Shown here: positions 37,315 to 45,801 of the stretch, piece after piece
Layout of the letters: the number at the start of each line of letters is the position of its first letter
Position numbering within the stretch: the stretch's first letter is position 1
Assembly (NCBI RefSeq): GCF_014836495.1
Contig: NZ_JACSQT010000002.1
Location: forward strand, 124,001-188,000
DNA: 64,000 bases
DNA from: Cytobacillus stercorigallinarum
GTDB taxonomy: Bacteria > Bacillota > Bacilli > Bacillales > Cytobacillaceae
Direction: 5' to 3'
Made by a program: the position numbers and the translations under genes
Notes under the pieces: model-generated
What the model was told of the DNA's origin: nothing
What the model saw: only the letters and a program-made list of their open reading frames with translations
Database searches by the model: none

Positions 37315-37600
37315 AAGCATTCCCCTTTCATCTCTTCAAAAACCGTCTATTGTCTATCAATCCGAGTTGGCAATAGAGTTTGATTATATCATAACCGCCT
37401 CTTTATGCACCTCTCTACATTAGATATCGGTTTATTATTCCATTCTTATTCACTATATTCCTTCTTAATCATGCGAGTAGTATGCATATATGTTCCTCAT
37501 TGTAACATGCTTTAAAGATAGATATACTGTTGCAACAAGGAATAAGAACAAACGTTCTAATCATTATATCATATTTTCTCTACTAATCCGCTTATGAAAG

Positions 37601-37634
37601 AAAAAGCATGAAATCAAATTCATGATCCCATGCT
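37601..37634 (-). terminator. Terminator of the CoA-binding protein gene
   Basis: AGCATG (37605-37610) and CATGCT (37629-37634), with inner ATGAAT...ATTTCAT pairing, followed on the minus strand by CTTTTTCTTTC. Confidence 0.55.
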
Positions 37635-37641
37635 ACAAATG

Positions 37642-38055
37642 TTATTTTGTTAGCGCATGCTCTACTTTAATGCATCGATCCATGATCACGGTATAACCAG
37701 CATCACTTAATTGCTGAAATACACCTTCATCTACAACACCTAGCTGAGTCCAAAAAATGGGACAATCAATATTTTGAAATTCACTTGCAAGACTTGGCAA
37801 ATATTCTGAACGTCTAAAGACATTAACAATATCCACTTTGCCTTCTATTTCAGCTAATGATGCAACCGCTTTTACACCTAATACTTCCTTAATTTTCGGG
37901 TTAACAGGAATAATTTCGTAACCACTTTTTTGCATCGCTTCACTTACCATATAGGATGTGCGATTAGGGTTATCACTTAATCCTACGACGGCAATCCTCT
38001 TTGCTTGTTTTAACAACTTTCCAATTTCAGTTCTTGTTGGGTTTTCTATACTCAA
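37642..38055 (-). CDS. yneT: CoA-binding domain protein (YneT-like)
   Basis: A protein of about 137 residues that is a single CoA-binding Rossmann domain, as in the succinyl-CoA ligase alpha subunit: IAVVGLSDNPNRTSYMVSEAMQK, IIPVNPKIKEVLG, VDIVNVFRRSEYLP and PIFWTQLGVVDE. Function of the family is not defined. TTG at 38055 is favoured because GAGGTG lies 7-8 bases upstream; a GTG at 38064 lies within that site. Its position beside plsY and parE matches the B. subtilis yneT locus. Confidence 0.88.
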   Translation of the reverse strand: MSIENPTRTEIGKLLKQAKRIAVVGLSDNPNRTSYMVSEAMQKSGYEIIPVNPKIKEVLGVKAVASLAEIEGKVDIVNVFRRSEYLPSLASEFQNIDCPIFWTQLGVVDEGVFQQLSDAGYTVIMDRCIKVEHALTK

Positions 38056-38374
38056 TACATTCACCTCTTATTTTGAACTCTACACTATTTTATCTGAATT
38101 AAAGTATAAATGCGAATAGATCGCAATTCTGTTCTTTCTAACATAATATCGTCATCTCTTTTATACAGCTTTCTTTCTCGCTAAATTTACGCCATACCGC
38201 TTAACAAAAATGTTCTTTTCTACTAATTTTACTCATATATCTATTTAACATTCGTTTCATAATAAAGGAATCAATCTTGGCACTTGAAAAGATAATTTAA
38301 ATGCAACATAGTACATTCACTTATTTACATGGTACAATATAAGAACTGTATTTTTATTCCGTGGGGGAGAGTTT
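38056..38374. other. Divergent yneT-plsY intergenic region
   Basis: About 320 bases that must hold both promoters. TACAAT at about 38334-38339 is a plausible plsY -10 box, but I cannot assign a convincing -35. No RNA element is visible. Confidence 0.4.
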
Positions 38375-38977
38375 ATGACATTTGAAGTAATCATCGTTTT
38401 TCTTATTGCTTATTTAATTGGTTCCATTCCATCTGGATTAATCATTGGTAAAGTGTTTTATGGCATTGATATCCGTGAGCATGGTAGTGGTAACCTTGGT
38501 GGGACAAACACTTTCCGAACGCTAGGGAAAAAAGCAGGGTTTACCGTTACACTTGCAGATATCCTAAAAGGTACAATAGCTGCTGGAGTATTACCTATCT
38601 TCTTTGATATTGATATACATACAGTGATTATAGGGATTTTTGCTGTTATTGGACATATGTATCCGATATTTGCAGGATTCAAAGGTGGTAAAGCTGTTGC
38701 TACATCTGCAGGTGTTGTGCTGGCGTTCGTGCCTGTTATGTTTGCGGTCATATTAGTTGTATTTTTCATCTCGCTTCTCACTACTAAATATGTTTCATTA
38801 TCATCAATGATTGCTGGTATTGCAGGATTGATTTATTCAATTATTCTCGGTGATCCAATTTTAATCATAGTGATTGCCTTAATGACATCGTTCATCATTT
38901 ATCGACATCGTACAAATATTAAAAGGATTGTCAATAAAACCGAACCAAAGGTCAATTTATTCAAAAAGAAAAGATAG
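38375..38977 (+). CDS. plsY: Acyl-phosphate glycerol-3-phosphate acyltransferase PlsY
   Basis: A 200-residue membrane acyltransferase with about five to six helices. Three conserved PlsY motifs are visible: [11 protein letters not shown] and [20 protein letters not shown] (motif 1), [13 protein letters not shown] (motif 2), and [16 protein letters not shown] (motif 3). It transfers acyl groups from acyl-phosphate to glycerol-3-phosphate, the first step of phospholipid synthesis. ATG follows GTGGGGGAG. Single gene with its own terminator. Confidence 0.96.
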   Translation: MTFEVIIVFLIAYLIGSIPSGLIIGKVFYGIDIREHGSGNLGGTNTFRTLGKKAGFTVTLADILKGTIAAGVLPIFFDIDIHTVIIGIFAVIGHMYPIFAGFKGGKAVATSAGVVLAFVPVMFAVILVVFFISLLTTKYVSLSSMIAGIAGLIYSIILGDPILIIVIALMTSFIIYRHRTNIKRIVNKTEPKVNLFKKKR

Positions 38978-38983
38978 ACATCC

Positions 38984-39014
38984 AAAAGACAGCGTTAAGG
39001 AATGCTGTCTTTTT
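38984..39014 (+). terminator. plsY terminator
   Basis: AAAAGACAGC (38984-38993) pairs with GCTGTCTTTT (39004-39013), 10-base loop, ending in a T tract. Confidence 0.88.
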
Positions 39015-39338
39015 CTTATCTATCCATTTCTTTACTAGGTAGAATGACGTGAGTCTTTTCTCTAATCAATCCTAAAAAATCCCTTTAACGAATGAAAACG
39101 GTGATTGAAAGCCATTGAATGACTTTGGTATGATAAGATTAATCATTCCAACTTTGCTATTTATTTAAAAATATGACATTTTAACTCAAGTACATAACAA
39201 AATATGTAGAGAAGTTTCGTGTTTTTTTCTCAATATACATCTTTTTCTAACATATATTGCAATTTCTTCTAATAGAATAAAAGAGCATGACATTAAATAC
39301 TACTTCCACATGACAAACAATGGTAAGGATGATAAGAA
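39015..39338. other. Upstream region of the histidine kinase gene
   Basis: 324 AT-rich bases without a gene. It should carry the kinase promoter; I cannot single out a convincing one. Confidence 0.4.
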
Positions 39339-40427
39339 ATGAAATTAACTGAGATTGTCTTAAAAGAACTACCATTTCCATACTTCTTAATTGACAACAA
39401 TAATCACGTGGTTTCAACATCTATAGTTAATCAACATACAATCATTGGTACCCCATTCACACAATTAATGAATTACGAAGATGTCGAACAATTTAATGTA
39501 ATACGCAAGAAAAAAGCAGTTCTTAATTTACAGCTATTTTTCGGTAACGGGTATCACAATTATCGCGTCTATACGATTCCAGAGGAAGAATCATGTCATT
39601 TATTTTGCTATCCCTTATTTCATTCATTATCTGCTGACCATAACTATCAAACACAACAATTGGAACAGAAACTTCTCAGATTTAGTTTAGAACTGAATGA
39701 AAAAAAGAAAATCATTCATGAAACAGCTTCTCAGATTAATGAAGCAAATTTCACAAATGAATACGCACAAAATTTAAGTACACTTGCAGCATCTATGGCA
39801 CACGAAATCCGCAATCCACTTACAACAGTTAAAGGTTTTTTACAATTGTTAAAACCCTATCTCAATGAGTCAGGGAAAAATCAATATGTTGATATTGCTC
39901 TAGATGAGATTAATCGTGCCAATGACATTATCCATGAGTTTTTAAATGCAGCAAAACCAACAGACAATATTAAAGAACGTATTTCTATTAATAAACTTGT
40001 CCACGATACTTTCCTGTTGTTTCAAAGTGAAGCGATTTTAAAAAATACAGCACTCACATTCCAATTATCAAAAGATGACCCGTATATAAATGGAAACGCC
40101 AAGCAATTAAAACAAGTATTAGTCAATCTAATTAAAAATGCACTCGAATCATTTGATACAGTGGAGCAACACCAAGAAAATACGATTAAAATCTCTGTTA
40201 GAAGTACAGATGAAACCTGTATAATCGTTATAAAAGATACGGGTTATGGGATGAATGAAGAGACATTAGAAAAGCTTTTTCAACCTTTTTATTCTACTAA
40301 AACAACGGGCACAGGCATTGGGTTATCCATCTGCAAAAGAATTATTGAACAACATAATGGGTGGATTAACATTTCATCTGAAATGAATGTAGGTACAACC
40401 ATTACAATTACATTACCGCTTGATTAA
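39339..40427 (+). CDS. Orphan sensor histidine kinase, sporulation-kinase type
   Basis: A 362-residue soluble kinase without membrane helices. An N-terminal PAS-like sensor (ELPFPYFLIDNNNHVVSTS) and a short coiled coil precede the HisKA box MAHEIRNPLTTVKGFLQLL, whose GFLQLL sequence is typical of KinA-KinE type sporulation kinases. The ATPase domain has the N box NLIKNALESF, G1 DTGYGMNEE, F box LFQPFYSTK and G2 GTGIGLSICKRIIE. No response-regulator gene is adjacent, again like the kinases feeding the Spo0F phosphorelay; that assignment is inferred. Confidence 0.87.
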   Translation: MKLTEIVLKELPFPYFLIDNNNHVVSTSIVNQHTIIGTPFTQLMNYEDVEQFNVIRKKKAVLNLQLFFGNGYHNYRVYTIPEEESCHLFCYPLFHSLSADHNYQTQQLEQKLLRFSLELNEKKKIIHETASQINEANFTNEYAQNLSTLAASMAHEIRNPLTTVKGFLQLLKPYLNESGKNQYVDIALDEINRANDIIHEFLNAAKPTDNIKERISINKLVHDTFLLFQSEAILKNTALTFQLSKDDPYINGNAKQLKQVLVNLIKNALESFDTVEQHQENTIKISVRSTDETCIIVIKDTGYGMNEETLEKLFQPFYSTKTTGTGIGLSICKRIIEQHNGWINISSEMNVGTTITITLPLD

Positions 40428-40495
40428 GATCATACATACAGAGTTGAGAGATGAACTTAACATATCTGAATAATCAGCATTGTCCTTATATCAAT

Positions 40496-40530
40496 AAAAG
40501 AAGCCTCCATTTTAGTCGGAGGCTTCTTTT
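40496..40530. terminator. Bidirectional terminator, kinase / brnQ1
   Basis: AAAAGAAGCCTCC (40496-40508) and GGAGGCTTCTTTT (40518-40530) form a 13-bp stem with A and T flanks in both directions, between the convergent kinase and brnQ genes. Confidence 0.88.
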
Positions 40531-40535
40531 TCTCT

Positions 40536-41882
40536 TTAAATGACTTGTTCTTTTTCATCCTCAACTTTTTTCCGTTGAAATAAGCCAATAATCATTCCTA
40601 TAACAGCGCCTATAAATGCAGGTAATAACCAACCTAGCCCTACATCATATAATGGAAGAATACTAGAGAAAAGATTATCTACTGAGGCAATCGTATATCC
40701 TGCTGCTTTAAAGCCATCAAAGACACCAATAATAAATGTAAATAACATACTCATTTGATAAACCGTTTTCTTGCCATTAAACAATGGGTGTAAGAATGTA
40801 AGAATTAATAATACAATCGCTAATGGATAAATAGCTGTCAATACCGGTACTGAAATAGCGATCAATTGACTTAAACCAAAATTAGCAATGGCTGCACTAA
40901 ATACTGAGAAAATAATAACAAATGTATTATAAGAGACTTTAGGCATGATTTTACTAAAATAAGCTGCACATGAGGAGATTAAACCAATACTAGTCGTTAA
41001 ACAGGCTGCAATAACAATTACACTTAGTATAACTCCTCCATATGAACCAAAATAATGTGCTGAAACTTCAGATAAAACCGCACCACCATTTCCTAAAATA
41101 CCTAATTGCGAAACACTACTTGCACCAATGTAAGAAAGTGAGCCGTATATCAAGGCAAGCAATCCGGCTGAGATTAAACCTGCTTTAATAACTGAAAGCA
41201 TCACCACTTTATTTGATTGAACGCCTTTAGAACGTATCGCATCAATTACAATGATTCCGAATACGAAAGCAGCAAGAGCATCCATTGTTAAGTAGCCTTC
41301 AGTGAAACCGTTAAAGAAAGAGTTAACAGTATATGCCTCACTTGGTGCTTGTAGAGACCCTAGTGGATTAACAAATGCTACTACAATTAAAATTAAGATA
41401 AATAATAGTAGAATAGGTGTTAAAACTTTCCCTACGATATCAACAATTTTCGATGCATTTAGAGAGAAAAATGCGGTAATTCCAAAGAAAATGATGGAGA
41501 AAACAACTAATCCAATCGTACTCCATTCATCAGAAATGAAAGGTCTAATACCAATTTCATAAGAGACTGTACCAGTTCGCGGGATCGCAAATAATGGTCC
41601 GATAGATAAATATAATACAACTGTGAAAACTAGACCAAACAATGGATTTACACGACTTGCAAGCGATTGCAAGTCACTCTTACCAGAATAGCCCAGAGCG
41701 ATTACACCCAATAAAGGAAGGCCAACACCTGTAATAATAAAGCCCGCTACCGCTGCCCATACGTTCGTTCCTGCTTCTTGACCCATCATGACTGGAAAAA
41801 TTAAGTTCCCAGCTCCAAAAAATAATGAAAATAACATAAACCCTACTGCAATAATATAAGAAGATGGAACCTTTTGATTCAT
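40536..41882 (-). CDS. brnQ: Branched-chain amino acid carrier BrnQ (copy 1)
   Basis: A 448-residue LIVCS-family carrier with about 12 membrane helices: FMLFSLFFGAGNLIFPVMMGQEAG at the start, FTEGYLTMDALAAFVFGIIVI in the middle and an acidic/basic tail (RKKVEDEKEQVI). It imports leucine, isoleucine and valine with sodium or protons. ATG at 41882 follows AAGGGGGTAG. It is a close paralogue of the next gene, with which it also shares an upstream repeat resembling a regulator site. Confidence 0.93.
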   Translation of the reverse strand: MNQKVPSSYIIAVGFMLFSLFFGAGNLIFPVMMGQEAGTNVWAAVAGFIITGVGLPLLGVIALGYSGKSDLQSLASRVNPLFGLVFTVVLYLSIGPLFAIPRTGTVSYEIGIRPFISDEWSTIGLVVFSIIFFGITAFFSLNASKIVDIVGKVLTPILLLFILILIVVAFVNPLGSLQAPSEAYTVNSFFNGFTEGYLTMDALAAFVFGIIVIDAIRSKGVQSNKVVMLSVIKAGLISAGLLALIYGSLSYIGASSVSQLGILGNGGAVLSEVSAHYFGSYGGVILSVIVIAACLTTSIGLISSCAAYFSKIMPKVSYNTFVIIFSVFSAAIANFGLSQLIAISVPVLTAIYPLAIVLLILTFLHPLFNGKKTVYQMSMLFTFIIGVFDGFKAAGYTIASVDNLFSSILPLYDVGLGWLLPAFIGAVIGMIIGLFQRKKVEDEKEQVI

Positions 41883-42010
41883 ATCTTCTACCCCCTTCTG
41901 CACCTACTGTTGTAGTTAACAATCATAAATACTATAATTTACTAATTCTTCAGAAAGTTCATATTTAAATATAATATTGTATGAATTACAATCTCTGAAA
42001 AAATTCAAGC

Positions 42011-42061
42011 AATATATTGCATTCTTAAAGTAACATATCCTTGTGTTGAATGCAATATATT
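42011..42061 (-). promoter_or_regulatory. Inverted repeat upstream of brnQ1, candidate GntR operator
   Basis: AATATATTGCATTC (42011-42024) and GAATGCAATATATT (42048-42061) form a perfect 14-bp inverted repeat. The word ATATATTGCATT recurs twice upstream of brnQ2 and the divergent GntR gene, and the stretch between (TAACATATC) is conserved too, so this looks like a shared operator rather than a terminator. Confidence 0.6.
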
Positions 42062-42238
42062 ATTTTAAAAAAATATAGTCATATGTAATATATTAATAGA
42101 ATTATTCTTAGTTTTATTTATCTTCCATGCTCATTTACTAGAACCACGATAATAGAATATATGTGATTACTTACGTTTTTGATTGGAGTGGCTTAGAATA
42201 ATCCGTCTAGATATCAAAAATATTTTTATCGTTCACAT

Positions 42239-42276
42239 AAAAAAACCCTTACAAAAGTAAAGTCTTTTGTAAGGGT
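42239..42276 (-). terminator. brnQ2 terminator
   Basis: ACCCTTACAAAAG (42245-42257) pairs with CTTTTGTAAGGGT (42264-42276) across a 6-base loop; on the minus strand it runs into TTTTTTT. Confidence 0.9.
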
Positions 42277-42286
42277 AAAGAAACAG

Positions 42287-43633
42287 TTAAACTAATTCTT
42301 CATTCTCTTTTATCTTTGTCTTCCTTTTAAATAGATCAATAACAATACCTACAATCACACCGATGATAGCTGGTACAATCCAACCTAATCCCACCTCATA
42401 CAGCGGAAGAATGTTTGTGAATAAATTATAAACAGGCTCAATTTGAACACCAGCTTCTTTTAAACCATCAAAAACACTAACAATAAACGTTAAAATCATA
42501 CTCACTTGATATACAGACTTCTTGCCATTAAAAAACGGATGGAAAAATGTTAAAATTAACAATAAAATCGCCAAAGGATAAATCGCTGTTAGTACGGGAA
42601 CAGAAATAGCAATTAGCTCTGTTAAACCAAAGTTAGCAACAGCGGTACTGAAAATAGCAAATGCAATTACATATGTCTTATAGGAAAATTTAGGCATGAT
42701 CTTATTAAAATAGCTAGCACATGAACTGATCAAACCTACGCTTGTTGTCATACAGGCAATGATCATAACAGCACTTAGAACGATCCCACCATAAGAGCCA
42801 AAATATGCATAGGCTACACCTGAAAGAACAGCTCCACCATTTTCGAGAACGCCTAATTCTGCAACACTACTAGCACCCATGTAAGCCATTGCACTATAAA
42901 AGAATGCTAATAAAATTGCAGCAATCAAACCAGCCTTCATAGTAGCAAACATAATAGAGCGGTTTGACTCTATACCTTTTGCACGCAGTGCATTTATAAC
43001 AATTACCCCAAAGACAAATGCAGCCAGTACATCCATTGTTAAGTAGCCTTCTGAGAAGCCATTAAAGAATGAGTGTTGTGAATAAGCTTCTGTTGGCTCC
43101 GCAAAAGATCCAAGAGGATTAAAGACAGCAACAAGAATTAATAATAGTATAAAGCTAATTTTAATAGGCGTTAAATATTTACCTACGATATCAACAATCT
43201 TTGATGAATTTAATGATAATATCGTTGCAACTCCAAAGAAACAGATTGAGAATATTAATAATCCAATCGTTAGTGAAGATTCTGGCAATAATGGTCGGAT
43301 TCCAATTTCAAATGAAACACTTCCTGCTCTCGGGATGGCAAATAATGGACCAATAGCTAAATATAAGATAATAGCGAAAATCAGACCAAATGTTGGATTA
43401 ACTCGACTTGCAAGCGATTGCAAATCACTCTTACCTGAAAAGCCAAGAGCAACAACAGCTAATAATGGAAGCCCCACACCAGTTATAATAAACCCAGCTG
43501 TTGCTATCCAAACATTTGTACCCGCTTCTTGCCCCATCATAATCGGGAATATTAAATTACCCGCTCCAAAGAACAAAGAGAATAACATTAAACCTAGTAC
43601 AACTACATAAGAATTTGAAGATTTTTGATTCAT
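42287..43633 (-). CDS. brnQ: Branched-chain amino acid carrier BrnQ (copy 2)
   Basis: A 448-residue paralogue of copy 1, nearly collinear throughout (LMLFSLFFGAGNLIFPIMMG, FSEGYLTMDVLAAFVFGVIVI). The tail is RKTKIKENEELV. ATG at 43633 has a GAGGGG site about 13 bases upstream, a long spacing. It is followed by its own terminator, so the two carriers are separate transcripts. A divergent GntR-family gene and shared upstream repeats suggest common control. Confidence 0.93.
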   Translation of the reverse strand: MNQKSSNSYVVVLGLMLFSLFFGAGNLIFPIMMGQEAGTNVWIATAGFIITGVGLPLLAVVALGFSGKSDLQSLASRVNPTFGLIFAIILYLAIGPLFAIPRAGSVSFEIGIRPLLPESSLTIGLLIFSICFFGVATILSLNSSKIVDIVGKYLTPIKISFILLLILVAVFNPLGSFAEPTEAYSQHSFFNGFSEGYLTMDVLAAFVFGVIVINALRAKGIESNRSIMFATMKAGLIAAILLAFFYSAMAYMGASSVAELGVLENGGAVLSGVAYAYFGSYGGIVLSAVMIIACMTTSVGLISSCASYFNKIMPKFSYKTYVIAFAIFSTAVANFGLTELIAISVPVLTAIYPLAILLLILTFFHPFFNGKKSVYQVSMILTFIVSVFDGLKEAGVQIEPVYNLFTNILPLYEVGLGWIVPAIIGVIVGIVIDLFKRKTKIKENEELV

Positions 43634-43769
43634 ATTACAAGTTTACCCCTCTCAAATACTAATAGCATGTGATATTCACACCGCCAGTATTTTCAGAATA
43701 TTAATTCTTATAAGAATTAAATATTTCTGAAATAATATTAATAATTTCTTCCACCCATAGAACCTCTTT

Positions 43770-43860
43770 AATATATTGCATTTATAAGATAACATATCAC
43801 TAAAATGAACACAATAAATTATGCTAATAAAAAGAATGCTAAAGGTGATATATTGCATTA
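43770..43860. promoter_or_regulatory. Operator-like repeats between brnQ2 and the GntR gene
   Basis: AATATATTGCATTT (43770-43783) and GATATATTGCATTA (43847-43860) are direct copies of the word upstream of brnQ1, the first followed by the same ATAACATATC segment. They lie between divergent brnQ2 and the GntR gene, a natural place for a GntR/FadR-type repressor to act on both. Confidence 0.6.
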
Positions 43861-44001
43861 AAAACTATATTATTATATAATTTTTTCTATATATTACTAA
43901 TACGGATAGAATTTTTTCTGTATTTCTTAGAGCAATTTAAAAAATCACACCATACTAACAGAATAATGAACAGATATTTGATACGACAAAGGTGGTTTAT
44001 T

Positions 44002-44661
44002 ATGCCAATTCCAAGTAATTTTTCAACTCCACAACGACTTTCGGCCAAAAAACGCGCATTCTTGCAAATTCAAGAATGGATTATTGATGGCACGTTAAAA
44101 CCAAAAGAAAAATTGAATGATGCTGATCTTGCGGATGCTTTAGGAGTCAGCAGAACACCTATTAGAGAAGCATTACAATTATTAAATTCCCAAGGGTTTG
44201 TAGAAATGTATCCTGGAGTCGGGACACAAGTTACTGCAGTAAACCACGAAGATATAACGAAAATCCTCCCTCCATTAAGTGTTCTGCAAGCATTGTCTTC
44301 TGAATTAGTAGCAGGCAATCTGAATCAAGAGGTGATTCATCGTTTAAAAGAAATTAATCAAAAGTTTGCTGAAGCTATTAAAACTGAGGATTCATTCTCT
44401 GCTCTTAAATATGACGAAGAGTTCCATCAATTAATTGTAGATGAAACTAAAAATCCTTATATTACTCAGGCAATTGAAGGTCTCCAACCTCACGTGATGA
44501 GACTTTACTATTATAAAGCCATTATCTTAACAGAATCATCTATCGACGAGCATGAACGGATTATTCAAGCGCTAGAAACAGGTGACAAACAAACAGCCTC
44601 TGATGTAACAAGAATCAATTGGATTCGTGCCATCAACGAATATTTCTCTGAGCATAAATAA
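44002..44661 (+). CDS. GntR-family (FadR/FCD subgroup) transcriptional regulator
   Basis: A 219-residue regulator. The winged helix at the N terminus has the GntR signature (LNDADLADALGVSRTPIREALQLL), and the C-terminal FCD domain has its metal-binding pattern (YDEEFHQLIVDET, PHVMRLYYY, DEHERIIQALETGD). ATG at 44002 follows AAAGGTGG; an upstream in-frame ATG at 43966 lacks a site. Divergent from brnQ2, it is the likely regulator of both brnQ genes. Confidence 0.88.
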   Translation: MPIPSNFSTPQRLSAKKRAFLQIQEWIIDGTLKPKEKLNDADLADALGVSRTPIREALQLLNSQGFVEMYPGVGTQVTAVNHEDITKILPPLSVLQALSSELVAGNLNQEVIHRLKEINQKFAEAIKTEDSFSALKYDEEFHQLIVDETKNPYITQAIEGLQPHVMRLYYYKAIILTESSIDEHERIIQALETGDKQTASDVTRINWIRAINEYFSEHK

Positions 44662-44748
44662 GGTTCCTTTCTCTTAGCAATCAAAATCTTAGCAGTGCGA
44701 TTCGCTTTCGGATACAATAGGCTTATAAAGATAGAAGGAGATGGGAAC

Positions 44749-45039
44749 TTGGACATTCGATTGAGTGAAAAAGCCATTAGTTGGTTCAAAGATGAGATGC
44801 TTTTGACAGATGGAGATTACGTTCGTTTTTTTGCCCGTTATGGAGGTTCAAGCCCGATACAACAAGGCTTTTCTTTAGGTATTTCTAATGAAGAACCGAT
44901 TAATCCTGTTGTTATAAAAGAATCAGAGGGTATCCAGTTTTTTATCGAAGAAAAAGACTTATGGTACTTTGATGATCACCATTTAATTGTTAATTATGAT
45001 GAGGACTTAAACGAACCGCAGTATAAATATGAAAAATAA
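44749..45039 (+). CDS. yneR: HesB-like / YneR family protein
   Basis: A 96-residue protein of the HesB/IscA-like fold (DIRLSEKAISWFKDEM, YVRFFARYGGSSPIQQGFSLGI). The cysteines used by IscA/SufA for Fe-S binding are missing, as usual in YneR-type members, so a direct Fe-S scaffold role is doubtful. The start is TTG at 44749 after AGAAGGAGATGGG; it matches the N terminus expected from B. subtilis YneR. It converges on yneQ through a shared terminator. Confidence 0.85.
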   Translation: MDIRLSEKAISWFKDEMLLTDGDYVRFFARYGGSSPIQQGFSLGISNEEPINPVVIKESEGIQFFIEEKDLWYFDDHHLIVNYDEDLNEPQYKYEK

Positions 45040-45073
45040 AACATCACCCCTAGTGCACTAGGGGTGATGTTTT
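45038..45073. terminator. Bidirectional terminator yneR / yneQ
   Basis: A perfect 36-base palindrome (45038-45073) centred on CTAGTGCACTAG, with A and T ends. It overlaps the last base pair of yneR's stop and abuts the yneQ stop. Confidence 0.88.
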
Positions 45074-45367
45074 TTAACGCCAAATATGCTCTTCTTTTCC
45101 CTCTAACCTCATAATTTCGATTTGTTTATCGCCTAATAAATCATAATGAGAGTAACCATCCTTACGGTGATGAATCCACTCCGGCTTCAATCCGTACTGT
45201 TTCCCCCATAAAATGAGCTGATTCAAGTCGGACGCTCCCACCTTCGTCACCGTTTTACACGCGGGGAAACGATCATCTAGCCAATAATGAGTAAGAAAGG
45301 CGATCTTTCCTGCATCTATATCAGATTTCCACTTTCTTATAACCGCCTTCGTAATACCGAACGCCAT
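45074..45367 (-). CDS. yneQ: Conserved hypothetical protein YneQ
   Basis: A 97-residue cytosolic protein with conserved features FLTHYWLDDRFP, CKTVTKVGASD and GLKPEWIHHRKDGYSHYDLLG. It matches what I recall of YneQ from the same locus in B. subtilis. Function is unknown. ATG at 45367 follows AGAAGG; it lies 17 bases downstream of the thioesterase gene and is co-transcribed. Confidence 0.82.
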   Translation of the reverse strand: MAFGITKAVIRKWKSDIDAGKIAFLTHYWLDDRFPACKTVTKVGASDLNQLILWGKQYGLKPEWIHHRKDGYSHYDLLGDKQIEIMRLEGKEEHIWR

Positions 45368-45384
45368 ACTACAGCCTTCTTTCT

Positions 45385-45801
45385 TTATTTCTTTGCATTT
45401 TCATATGCTTCATGCCAATCAGGAAACTTCCTTCGAAGTGAAATTGGTCGAAAACTATCCTTCTTCACACAAGTGTGTAATGACGACCCACTAACAGCAA
45501 GAATGCCTTCTTGGTTATATATTTCATATCCGTAAGTTGTCCTTAAACCATCATAAGCCTCCACCCATGTCTTGACTGTGGCTGTTTCCCCATAATGGAG
45601 CGGTTTTTTATAAGATGCTTGTATGTCGAGTACAGGTGATAGTACACCTTGTTCTTCTAATGCCGCATAATTAAAACCTAAGTCTTTTACGAATTGCGTT
45701 CGACCTAGTTCCATCCAAATAATATAATTGGCATGATAGACCACACCCATTTGATCTGTTTCTGCATATCTAACTTCTATCTCTTTCGTTGAAACTAGCA
45801 C
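45385..45801 (-). CDS. yneP: Acyl-CoA thioesterase, 4HBT/YbgC family (YneP)
   Basis: A 138-residue hot-dog-fold thioesterase: VRYAETDQMGVVYHANYIIWMELGRTQF carries the catalytic Asp region and HANY motif. It hydrolyses acyl-CoA esters. The GTG start at 45801 follows AAAGGAAGACAAGAC, and the gene overlaps the end of the upstream AAA+ gene by 32 bases. In B. subtilis the same gene precedes yneQ. Confidence 0.9.
   Translation of the reverse strand: MLVSTKEIEVRYAETDQMGVVYHANYIIWMELGRTQFVKDLGFNYAALEEQGVLSPVLDIQASYKKPLHYGETATVKTWVEAYDGLRTTYGYEIYNQEGILAVSGSSLHTCVKKDSFRPISLRRKFPDWHEAYENAKK

Noticed and set aside
41904-42286. T-box or other riboswitch upstream of brnQ genes
   Set aside because: No T-box bulge sequence (TGGNACCGCG-like) or specifier/antiterminator structure is seen; the repeats fit protein operators better.
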